DNA from: Pseudomonadota bacterium
Lineage (GTDB): Bacteria > Pseudomonadota > Alphaproteobacteria > Rhodospirillales > 2-02-FULL-58-16
Assembly (NCBI GenBank): GCA_022567015.1
Contig: JADFHR010000139.1
Span: forward strand, 1 to 8,655
Length of the DNA stretch: 8,655 nucleotides
Direction of reading: 5' to 3'
The notes under the pieces were generated by a model that was given only the letters and a program-made list of their open reading frames with translations, was not told the origin of the DNA and did no database searches. A program made the translations under genes and the position numbers. Within the stretch, counting starts at the first letter, position 1. Every line of letters begins with the position of its first letter. Shown in pieces: positions 1 to 6,026 of this stretch.

Positions 1-55
1 ACAAGCGGCGCGCGACGACGCCGGGGGCCGCGGGGGCGTCCCCCGCATACCGTAG

Positions 56-74
56 CCGGGGGGACACCCCCCGG
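56..74. repeat. 8-bp all-GC perfect hairpin
   Basis: Arms CCGGGGGG (56-63) and CCCCCCGG (67-74) are perfectly complementary around the 3-nt loop ACA. No T-run follows on either strand, so it is not a canonical Rho-independent terminator. It sits between a longer-looped inverted repeat (17-40) and a 7-bp stem (104-119), so the whole block could act as a transcript-end or REP-like structured cluster. The function is inferred only. Confidence 0.55.
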
Positions 75-103
75 TGGCCCCCCGGGGCGTCGGGAACGCT
101 TGA

Positions 104-119
104 CGATGGGTCCCCATCG
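104..119. repeat. Perfect inverted repeat CGATGGG/CCCATCG
   Basis: Arms CGATGGG (104-110) and CCCATCG (113-119) are perfectly complementary around TC. As DNA this is a near-perfect palindrome; as RNA it would fold as a 6-bp stem with a 4-nt loop. It is the third strong inverted repeat within the first 120 bases. Role unknown. Confidence 0.5.
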
Positions 120-194
120 CCCGCGCGTCCCCTCCTGCCGAGGGAACGGGAAACGCGATCGTATGGTACGTGAAATCGTGAAAGTAAGTACTGG

Positions 195-209
195 ATCCGC
201 GGTGCGGAT
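195..209. promoter_or_regulatory. Palindrome ATCCG-N5-CGGAT, copy 1
   Basis: ATCCG (195-199) and CGGAT (205-209) flank CGGTG; the inner C200/G204 extends the match to 6 bp. The same half-sites with the same 5-bp spacer recur at 351-365, both upstream of the hydrolase gene at 446. Two equally spaced dyads upstream of one gene could be operators for a dimeric regulator, or simply small RNA hairpins. No regulator gene lies in the window, so the assignment is speculative. Confidence 0.3.
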
Positions 210-350
210 GGTGTAATGGTCCAGCGACCGCACGGTCATGACCCGCCTCCCTTCTGTAATGAACCGCCTGCGCCCATTCCCGTTTTCCCCCAGGGGTACC
301 ACGGTCACGTTCACGATCATCGGGTGATGGGCGCGCGTCAATGCCGTTTA

Positions 351-365
351 ATCCGGCGGGCGGAT
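351..365. promoter_or_regulatory. Palindrome ATCCG-N5-CGGAT, copy 2
   Basis: ATCCG (351-355) and CGGAT (361-365) flank GCGGG. The half-sites are identical to copy 1 at 195-209, with a different spacer sequence of the same length. It lies 80 bases before the GTG start at 446, where an operator or leader hairpin of that gene could be placed. Speculative. Confidence 0.3.
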
Positions 366-445
366 GACGAAAAACGTGACAAAGGCCCCGCCGTTGCCCA
401 TCGTGGCGGGCCGCGGCACACACGACGCACGGGAGCGGAAGCGGC

Positions 446-1306
446 GTGAGGCTTGTTACCTATAACATCCAGTTCGGCCGGGGCAAGGACGACCGCTTCG
501 ACCTGGCGCGCATTGCCAAGGCGGTGGACGGCGCCGACATCATCGCCATGCAGGAGGTGGAGCGCTTCTGGAAGCGCTCAGGGATGGTCGATCAGGTCGC
601 CGAGCTGACGCGCCTGCTGCCCGGCTATCACTGGGTCTATGGCCCGGGGATCGACCTGGATGGCGGCGGCGGGCCGGACGCGCCCCACCGCCGCAAGCAG
701 TTCGGCAACCTTTTGCTGGCGCGCACACCCATCCTTTCGGCCCGCAACCACCTGCTGCCCAAGATCGGGCTGCTCGAACAACTGAGCATGCAGCGCGCCG
801 CCCTGGAAGGAGTCATCGCGTGCGCGGGCGGACCCGTGCGCTTCTATTCGGTGCACCTTGCCCATGTCTCCGGCCTCGAGCGCCGGCGCCAAGTGGCCCG
901 GCTGCGGGAGATCCTCGGCGGCGCGGCGGGCGAAGGCGGCGCCTGGTCGGGCGGCGGCGATCCCCGCGACTGGGCCGATGAAGGGCCGCCCCCGCCCATG
1001 CCCGGCGAGGCGATTCTGCTCGGCGACTTCAACATGGAGCCGGAGTCGCCGGAATACGAGATGATGGCCGGTCCGCTGACGGAAAGGTACGGCCGCGTCA
1101 CCCCCATCGACGGCTTTGCCGACGCCTGGCTCGCCGCCGGCAACGACCCCGGCGGCGGCCTCACCTGGCCGCGCGCCGACGGTCCCCTCCGGGTCGATTA
1201 CGTGTTCGTCGGCGCCATGCTGGCCACCCGTGTCCAGGGCGTGCACGTCGACGGCGAGGCCCAGGGCTCGGACCACCAGCCGCTGTGGGTCGACATCGAC
1301 CTGTGA
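446..1306 (+). CDS. Endonuclease/exonuclease/phosphatase family hydrolase
   Basis: A 286-residue protein that fits the EEP (exonuclease III/DNase I/inositol-phosphatase) fold along its whole length. Family motifs occur in order: TYNIQFG (residues 5-11, metal-site Asn7), MQEVE (35-39, Glu37 as metal ligand), SVHLAH (135-140, one catalytic His), LGDFN (192-196, Asp194/Asn196), RVDYVF (249-254, Asp251) and GSDHQP (274-279, Asp276/His277). All catalytic positions are therefore present and a Mg-dependent phosphodiesterase or phosphatase is expected; whether the substrate is nucleic acid, lipid or sugar phosphate cannot be told. A Gly/Pro-rich stretch (residues ~160-187) before GDFN looks like an enlarged surface loop. 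There is no signal peptide, so it is probably cytoplasmic. The GTG start is supported by GGGAGCGG at 431-438, 7 nt upstream, and by the protein beginning directly with the first family strand. The next gene follows after 49 bp in the same direction, suggesting co-transcription. Confidence 0.9.
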   Translation: MRLVTYNIQFGRGKDDRFDLARIAKAVDGADIIAMQEVERFWKRSGMVDQVAELTRLLPGYHWVYGPGIDLDGGGGPDAPHRRKQFGNLLLARTPILSARNHLLPKIGLLEQLSMQRAALEGVIACAGGPVRFYSVHLAHVSGLERRRQVARLREILGGAAGEGGAWSGGGDPRDWADEGPPPPMPGEAILLGDFNMEPESPEYEMMAGPLTERYGRVTPIDGFADAWLAAGNDPGGGLTWPRADGPLRVDYVFVGAMLATRVQGVHVDGEAQGSDHQPLWVDIDL

Positions 1307-1355
1307 TCGGGTTCGGCCGGCTTCGCGAGCGGCAACGGCAAACGGGAGGGAAGCG

Positions 1356-2255
1356 GTGAACGACAAACCCGACGCAGCCATCGGTTTCATCGGATTCGGC
1401 GAGGCCGGCTCGGCCATCGCCAAGGGTATCCGCCAGGCGGGCGCGCCCGCCGTCGCCGCCTACGACGTGGCCCTGGAGTCCGAACGGCGCGCCGGGATGG
1501 AAAAGCGGGCCGCCGGGGCGGGCGTGACGCTCGCCCGGTCCGTCGAGGAGCTGGTCCTTCGCAGCGAGGTGATCATCTCGGCGGTCGTCTCGTCGGTCGC
1601 CGTCGCCGTCGCCAGGGAGGCGGCCCCGTACCTGCGCCCGCGGCACATCTACATGGACCTGAATTCCACCTCCCCCGCCGTCAAGCAAGAGGTGGCGGCG
1701 GTCGTCTCCGCCACCGGCGCCCGTTTCGTCGAGGCCGCGGTGATGGCCGCGGTGCCGCCGCTGGGCCACAAGGTCCCCATGTTGCTGTGCGGCGAGGCGG
1801 CGCCGGAGCTGGTCGCCCGGCTGTCGGCCTACGGAATGTGCGTGGAGGACTTCGGCCCCGAGATCGGCCGCGCCGCGGCGACCAAGATGTTCCGCAGCAT
1901 CGTCGTCAAGGGCCTCGAAGCGCTGTTCCTGGAATGCGCGCTCGCCTCGTCGCGCTACGGGGTGACCGAGCGGGTGCTCGAGTCCATGCGCGTCGGCTAT
2001 CCCGGGATCGACTGGAACCAGCTCGCCCATTACCTGATCGGGCGGACCGCGATCCACGGCGAACGCCGCGCCCACGAGATGGAAGAGGTCGCCGAAACCC
2101 TGAGGGCCATGGGCATCGAACCGGTCATGGCCGACGCGGCGGCGCGGCGCCTGGGCGGGTGCGCCAGGCTGGGCCTGAAATCCCGCTTCAAGGACAAGGC
2201 GCCGGACAGCTATCACGACGTGATACGGGCCATCGAGGAGGCGGAGGGGACCTGA
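1356..2255 (+). CDS. NAD(P)-dependent oxidoreductase with DUF1932-type C-terminal domain
   Basis: A 299-residue protein of the 6-phosphogluconate/beta-hydroxyacid dehydrogenase superfamily. The N-terminal Rossmann fold shows IGFGEAG (residues 12-18) and ends strand 2 with Asp37, which favours NAD over NADP. DLNSTSP (101-107) matches the substrate-binding signature of the superfamily, and Lys177 in the helix RAAATKMFRS is the probable catalytic lysine. The C-terminal half (about 180-265, with VTERVLESMRVGYPGIDW) resembles the DUF1932 domain found in proteins annotated as phosphogluconate-dehydrogenase-like. The true substrate is unknown; a small hydroxyacid is the family expectation. The frame is open for 80 further codons upstream, but that part overlaps the preceding gene and has no family similarity. 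The GTG at 1356 has GGGAGGG at 1344-1350 and places the Rossmann strand at residue 8. It is probably co-transcribed with the hydrolase, although the two families have no known shared pathway. Confidence 0.88.
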   Translation: MNDKPDAAIGFIGFGEAGSAIAKGIRQAGAPAVAAYDVALESERRAGMEKRAAGAGVTLARSVEELVLRSEVIISAVVSSVAVAVAREAAPYLRPRHIYMDLNSTSPAVKQEVAAVVSATGARFVEAAVMAAVPPLGHKVPMLLCGEAAPELVARLSAYGMCVEDFGPEIGRAAATKMFRSIVVKGLEALFLECALASSRYGVTERVLESMRVGYPGIDWNQLAHYLIGRTAIHGERRAHEMEEVAETLRAMGIEPVMADAAARRLGGCARLGLKSRFKDKAPDSYHDVIRAIEEAEGT

Positions 2256-2300
2256 GGCGGCGCTTGGTATTACACCAAATTCGGATCGGGATCAGCCGCC
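2256..2300. terminator. Possible convergent terminator hairpin
   Basis: Only 36 bp separate the stop of the oxidoreductase gene from the stop of the converging livF-type gene. TTGGT (2264-2268) and ACCAA (2274-2278) form a 5-bp stem with a 5-nt loop. An outer pair GGCGGC (2256-2261) and GCCGCC (2295-2300) brackets it, the right arm lying inside the end of the livF-type gene. There is no T-run, so a bidirectional terminator is only a guess from position and symmetry. Confidence 0.25.
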
Positions 2301-3179
2301 GAGGAAAAGGCGGCCCACTTCCGGGTTTTCCAGGAGCTCGTCGCCCGGCCCGGCGATGGCGATCTCGCCGGAAACCAGAACGTAGCCGATGTCGGCGAAT
2401 TCCAGGCCCTTCTTGGCGTTCTGCTCGACCATGATGATGGTCTTGCCTTCGACGTTCTGCAGTTCGTCGAGGATGTCGAACACCATGTCGATGAACCGGG
2501 GCTCGAGGCCGATGGACGGCTCGTCGACGAGGAGGATTTCCGGTTCCATTATCAGGGCGCGGGAGATTTCCAGCAGGCGGCGCTCGCCGCCCGAGAGCAC
2601 GCCGGCGGTGTGCGTGCGGCGCTCCGCCAGGCGGGGATATTTCTCGAAAATCTTTTCCGCCGCCTCCTTGGCCTGGGCCGGCTCTTCCATCAGGTAGCCG
2701 CCCATCCACAGGTTCTCCTCCACGGTCATGGCCGGAAAGATGGACTTGTCCTGAAGGATATACGCGATACCCACGTTCTTCAGTTTCTCGCTGGCGGACA
2801 TGGCGGTGATGTCGCGCCTGTCGTCGCCGTCGCCGACCACGATGCTGCCGCTGAAGATGTTGGTGAAACCGAAGATCGAGTGCAGCACCGTCGACTTGCC
2901 GGCGCCGTTGGGCCCGATCAGGCACAGCGACTGTTTCTTCGATACCTGCAGGTTGAAGTCGTGCAGGATTTCCATCTTGCCGTACCCGGCGCGCAGGTTC
3001 TCGATCTTCACATAGGGCGCATTCAGGGCCAGCTTGGCCACCTGTTCCGGGGTGACGCCTTCGGCCATCCGTTGGGCCTGACGGGTGACCTCGTCGACCG
3101 AGATGACGGCCTCGGGCTTCCCGGCCAGGTGCCCGCTGGCTTTTTTGGCATGGTTGGTGCCGCCGCCGGTCTCCGCCAT
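2292..3179 (-). CDS. livF: LivF-type ABC transporter ATP-binding protein with N-terminal extension
   Basis: One of two ATPases of the HAAT-family importer, powering uptake through the LivH/LivM-type permeases on the cytoplasmic face. The 295-residue product carries Walker A GPNGAGKS (89-96), Q-loop Gln143, signature LSGGE (195-199) and Walker B ILLVDE (215-220). After Walker B it has VEQNA (251-255), where the usual switch His is Gln, as is normal for LivF proteins. The core begins at VKIENLRAGYG (57-67). Before it lies a 55-residue Ala/Lys/Glu-rich extension that standard LivF proteins of about 235 residues lack. The start is the ATG at 3179-3177, overlapping the livG-type stop by one base (TGATG), which favours translational coupling; no strong Shine-Dalgarno is visible. 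The frame stays open far upstream across the livG-type gene, but only as an out-of-frame shadow. It is the last gene of the operon. An in-frame Met at residue 38 is an alternative start. Confidence 0.92.
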   Translation of the reverse strand: MAETGGGTNHAKKASGHLAGKPEAVISVDEVTRQAQRMAEGVTPEQVAKLALNAPYVKIENLRAGYGKMEILHDFNLQVSKKQSLCLIGPNGAGKSTVLHSIFGFTNIFSGSIVVGDGDDRRDITAMSASEKLKNVGIAYILQDKSIFPAMTVEENLWMGGYLMEEPAQAKEAAEKIFEKYPRLAERRTHTAGVLSGGERRLLEISRALIMEPEILLVDEPSIGLEPRFIDMVFDILDELQNVEGKTIIMVEQNAKKGLEFADIGYVLVSGEIAIAGPGDELLENPEVGRLFLGG

Positions 3180-3940
3180 CAGTCGGAATCCAGGTAATAG
3201 TGGGCGCCCAGATAGGCGTTGATCACGCGCTGGTCGTTCTGGATCTTCTCCGGCGGGCCATGGGCGAGCAGCCGGCCGTTGGCAAGACAGTATATGTTGT
3301 CGGCCAGACCCATGATCACGGGCATGTTGTGCTCGATGACGAACAGGGTGATGCCAAGCTCGCTGGTGGCCCGTTTCAAGCGGTCGATCAGGCCGTTGAT
3401 CAGGGTCGGGTTGATCCCCGCCGTCGGCTCGTCGAGCAGCAGCACCTTCGGCTCGTTCATCAGCGCCATGGCGAATTCCAGGAGCTTCTGCTGACCGAAC
3501 GAGAGATTGCCGGAGATGAGAAACCGCTTCTCGTAGAGGCCGACGAACTCGAGCAGGTCCTCCGCCCGCTCGGTCACGTCCGGCGGGTACTTGGAGAACA
3601 TGGCCCGGTATGTCTGGGTCCGGTGCGGGACCGAGATCAGCATGTTTTCCACGCAGTTCATCTTCGAATAGATGCGCGTCTGCTGGAAGGTGCGGAGCAG
3701 GCCCAGGCGGGCGATCTGCTGCACCCGCAAATCGGAAATCTCGCGGCCCTGGAACTTGATGGATCCGGCGTCGATGGGGTGATAGCCGACGATGGAGTTG
3801 AACAGGGTCGTCTTGCCCGATCCGTTGGGGCCGATCAGCCCGGTGATGCGCCCCTCGGGCACCTCGAGCGTGATTTCGTTGTTGGCGATGACGCCGCCGA
3901 AGGCCTTGGAGACGCCTTCGCATTCGATCATGGCGGTCAT
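3179..3940 (-). CDS. livG: LivG-type ABC transporter ATP-binding protein
   Basis: Second ATPase of the importer, expected to pair with the LivF-type protein as the nucleotide-binding heterodimer. The 253 residues are the usual LivG length. Visible motifs are Walker A GPNGSGKT (37-44), Q-loop at Gln86/Gln87 in LLRTFQQTRIY, signature LSFGQ (146-150), Walker B VLLLDE (166-171), D-loop region AGINP, and the switch His204 in VIEHNM. The C-terminal INAYLG (240-245) is the typical LivG ending. LSFGQ in place of LSGGQ is a known variant in this subfamily. The ATG at 3940-3938 overlaps the LivM-type stop by 4 nt (ATGA), and its own stop overlaps the LivF-type start by one base, so it sits in the middle of a coupled chain. 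Confidence 0.95.
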   Translation of the reverse strand: MTAMIECEGVSKAFGGVIANNEITLEVPEGRITGLIGPNGSGKTTLFNSIVGYHPIDAGSIKFQGREISDLRVQQIARLGLLRTFQQTRIYSKMNCVENMLISVPHRTQTYRAMFSKYPPDVTERAEDLLEFVGLYEKRFLISGNLSFGQQKLLEFAMALMNEPKVLLLDEPTAGINPTLINGLIDRLKRATSELGITLFVIEHNMPVIMGLADNIYCLANGRLLAHGPPEKIQNDQRVINAYLGAHYYLDSD

Positions 3941-5037
3941 TGGGCGGCCTCCGTTTGCCGCCGCAGCCGCTGTGACGGGGCCTCGTCCAGGTCCGGGTCC
4001 GTTTCCGCCAGGGCACGGTCATCGACCGCAATGCCGAATTTTTCCGGCCATTTCTCCTTCACCCAGCCGACGATCCCCTGCTGGAAGAAGACCACGCTGA
4101 CGACGATCAACGCCCCCAGGGCCACCCACTGCCAGCCGAGCAGGTAGATCCAGGTCACTTCCTTGAAGGTGTGGAACAGGGTCGCCCCGATGACCGGCCC
4201 CCACAGGGTGCCCCTGCCGCCCAGAAGGCACATCACCACCATGAAGAGACCGAAGGTCACCGTCGGGAAGGCCACCTCGAGGGGCTCGATGAAGCCGATC
4301 ATGTTGCCGAACAGGGCCCCCGAGATGCCGAGAAAGAACGCCGCGATGGCCCAGCCGACGGTCTTGTAACGCATGGTGTGGATACCCATTCCCTCGGCCT
4401 TCTCCTCGTCGTCCCGGATGGCGTTGGCAGCCAGCCCGAACCGGCCCAAATAGATCCATCGGAGGAGGAAAAAGAGGATTATCGTCAGCGTGAAACTCAG
4501 GACGTAGAAGAACAGCGAGCGGTCGTCCGGTTCGCCGGGATAGATGGGCAGCGCGATGCCGCCGCCGCCGCCGACGTAATCCCAGGCGCCTGTCAACTCG
4601 CCGGCCGACAGGGCGACGCCCAAGGTGCCGATGGCAAAGTAGGGGCCGCGCAGCCCGAAGACGACCCAGCCCAGAATAATCGAGAAAACCATCGCCCCCA
4701 GCCCCGCCGCGATCAGCCCCACCGCCAGGCCGGTGAAATACTGGTCCGCCGTGAACTCAACCTTCACCGCGCCGTAAGAGGCGGTGTACTGGGCGACGTC
4801 GTAGTAAAGCCCGATCTGGACCACGGCGCAGATGTACATGCCGACGCCGAAGAAAGCGATGTTACCCAGCGAGTTGTATCCCATCTGCCCGCCCAGGATG
4901 TCCCAGGTGAGGGCGAACAGGATCATCACCCAAAGCACGGTGAACTGGAACGTATAATCCGGAAACAGGAACGGCGCCGCGATGCCCGCGATGAGTAAAC
5001 CGGCGTAAGGCAGGGTCCGCCGCAGGCGGGTGTTCAT
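3937..5037 (-). CDS. livM: LivM-type branched-chain amino acid ABC transporter permease
   Basis: Inner-membrane permease of the importer, 366 residues, with about eight to ten hydrophobic segments from residue 11 to 325. The coupling-helix (EAA-like) region that contacts an ATPase is ANAIRDDEEKAEGMGIHTMRYK (about 204-225). GLRGPYFAIGTLG (128-140) and LLGGRGTLWGPVIGA (271-285) are recognisable family blocks. The frame extends 14 codons further upstream, but the ATG at 5037-5035 was chosen because it overlaps the LivH-type stop in an ATGA arrangement and begins a normal LivM N-terminus (MNTRLRR, then the first helix). The last ~40 residues after the final helix form a charged cytoplasmic tail (ETDPDLDEAPSQRLRRQ) longer than is typical. 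It forms the transport channel together with the LivH-type protein. Confidence 0.94.
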   Translation of the reverse strand: MNTRLRRTLPYAGLLIAGIAAPFLFPDYTFQFTVLWVMILFALTWDILGGQMGYNSLGNIAFFGVGMYICAVVQIGLYYDVAQYTASYGAVKVEFTADQYFTGLAVGLIAAGLGAMVFSIILGWVVFGLRGPYFAIGTLGVALSAGELTGAWDYVGGGGGIALPIYPGEPDDRSLFFYVLSFTLTIILFFLLRWIYLGRFGLAANAIRDDEEKAEGMGIHTMRYKTVGWAIAAFFLGISGALFGNMIGFIEPLEVAFPTVTFGLFMVVMCLLGGRGTLWGPVIGATLFHTFKEVTWIYLLGWQWVALGALIVVSVVFFQQGIVGWVKEKWPEKFGIAVDDRALAETDPDLDEAPSQRLRRQTEAAQ

Positions 5038-5936
5038 CGCACCACCTGCCGGTGCCGCCTCAGTTGGATCTGGCGCCACACCAGGATGGCGACCAGCAGC
5101 CCGACCACGGTGAACTGCTGTAATTCCGCGCCCAGGATGAAGCCCGCGAACTGCTCGACGGCGCCAAGCCCGAGCCCGGCGATGATCACGCCCGGCAGGT
5201 TACCCAGGCCGGCCGCGGTGACAATAACGAAGGCCCGGATCGAGTACGTCATCCCGAAGAAAGGCTGCAGCACCCAGATCATGGAAATCAGCACGCCGGC
5301 GGCGCCGCAGATGGCGGCGTTGAGGGCAAACGTGAACGCATAGACGCGCTCGGTATCGATGCCCATGACCCGCGCCGCCCGGGGATCCTGGGCCGTCGCC
5401 CGGATCGCCTGGCCCATGCGGCTGTACTTCATGAAGGTAATCACAAGGGTGGCCAGAACGGTGGCCAGGAGGAAGGAAATCAACTTGATATCCGCCACCG
5501 TGACCATGCCGCCCAGGTACGAGCGAATCGCGAACCCCGATTCGGCCACCATCACGTCGGGGCTGAATATCAGGTTCAACAACTGCTGTATGACAATGGC
5601 CATGCCAAACGTGGCAAGCAGCGACGTAAACAGATCCTTGCCGATGACCCGGTAGATGATCACCCGGTAAACCACCCAGCCGAACCCGAACATGAAGACG
5701 ATGGCCACGGGCAGGCCGAAAATCGGGTGAATACCCAGCTTGGTCATGACGAACGCGATGTAACCGCCCATCATGACGAAATCGCCCTGGGCCAGGTTCT
5801 TGACGTTCATCACCCCCCACACCAACGCCAGTCCGTAGGCCGCCAGCACGAAGATGGCGCCGATGAAAAGCCCGTCCAGCAAGAGCTGCACGTTCAGCAG
5901 TGGCGCGATGCCGAGCAGGGCGATGTTATCCAACAT
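5034..5936 (-). CDS. livH: LivH-type branched-chain amino acid ABC transporter permease
   Basis: The other permease half, 300 residues with about eight hydrophobic segments and the standard LivH length. Family features are the N-terminal LLLDGLFIGAIFVLAAYGLALVWGV block (about 18-42), NLAQGDFVMMGGY (47-59), the ATPase-contacting segment AIRATAQDPRAARVMGID (177-194), and GLGNLPGVIIAGLGLG (243-258). The ATG at 5936-5934 has AAGGA 10 nt upstream and a second GAGGA directly abutting it. Both are imperfectly spaced, so initiation may be moderate. It follows the binding-protein gene by 90 nt that contain a very strong GC hairpin, and its stop overlaps the LivM-type start by 4 nt. It is the first gene of the tightly coupled membrane-complex block. 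Confidence 0.95.
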   Translation of the reverse strand: MLDNIALLGIAPLLNVQLLLDGLFIGAIFVLAAYGLALVWGVMNVKNLAQGDFVMMGGYIAFVMTKLGIHPIFGLPVAIVFMFGFGWVVYRVIIYRVIGKDLFTSLLATFGMAIVIQQLLNLIFSPDVMVAESGFAIRSYLGGMVTVADIKLISFLLATVLATLVITFMKYSRMGQAIRATAQDPRAARVMGIDTERVYAFTFALNAAICGAAGVLISMIWVLQPFFGMTYSIRAFVIVTAAGLGNLPGVIIAGLGLGAVEQFAGFILGAELQQFTVVGLLVAILVWRQIQLRRHRQVVR

Positions 5937-5966
5937 TCCTCGGATATCCTTCGTGCCTGGCCGATA

Positions 5967-5996
5967 CGCCCCCGCCCCCGCCCGGGGGCGGGGGCG
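5967..5996 (-). promoter_or_regulatory. 14-bp all-GC intercistronic hairpin in the liv operon
   Basis: Arms at 5967-5980 and 5983-5996 are perfectly complementary over 14 positions, all G or C, with a CC centre; as RNA this is a 13-bp stem with a 4-nt loop. It lies between the stop of the binding-protein gene (6027) and the LivH-type start (5936). No U-run follows on the minus-strand transcript, so full Rho-independent termination is unlikely. In binding-protein-dependent operons such intercistronic hairpins commonly protect the upstream mRNA from 3' decay or attenuate read-through, giving excess binding protein. That role is inferred here from position and stability. Confidence 0.75.
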
Positions 5997-6026
5997 GACG
6001 GACCAGGTGTTACCGGGTTAAGCCCC

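Larger units (their letters stand above)
1..445. other. Gene-poor, hairpin-rich left flank
   Basis: No convincing gene is seen on either strand. A 77-codon reading frame (216-449) is open but its product is a His/Pro/Arg-rich string without domain character. The stretch instead holds many short perfect inverted repeats: GACGCC/GGCGTC arms at 17-22 and 35-40, an 8-bp CCGGGGGG/CCCCCCGG stem at 56-74, a 7-bp stem at 104-119, ATCCG-N5-CGGAT at 195-209 and 351-365, the palindrome GGTCATGACC at 234-243, and CCCGCC/GGCGGG arms at 387-392 and 405-410. A heptamer CGTGAAA is directly repeated at 169-175 and 177-183. The promoter and leader of the downstream hydrolase gene must lie here if it is transcribed on its own, but I could not pick a clear -35/-10 pair. 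The first ~50 bases could be the 3' end of a gene outside the window; this cannot be decided. Confidence 0.6.

Noticed and set aside
216..449. 77-codon plus-strand ORF overlapping the hydrolase start by 4 nt
   Set aside because: The overlap looks like coupling, but the product is a His/Pro/Arg-rich string with no domain character, its ribosome site is poor, and it spans several non-coding palindromes.
1116..1355. 80-codon upstream extension of the DUF1932 oxidoreductase
   Set aside because: It overlaps the end of the hydrolase gene in another frame and has no family similarity. The GTG at 1356 with GGGAGGG fits the Rossmann start.
3180..4031. Continuous upstream reading frame of the LivF-type gene (a 579-codon frame in total)
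   Set aside because: The upstream part lies out of frame across the LivG-type gene and gives Arg/Pro/His-rich sequence. The TGATG overlap marks the start at 3179.
3200..4147. 315-codon plus-strand ORF antisense to the LivG-type gene
   Set aside because: GC-bias shadow; the product looks like a reversed complement of ABC motifs, with no domain of its own.
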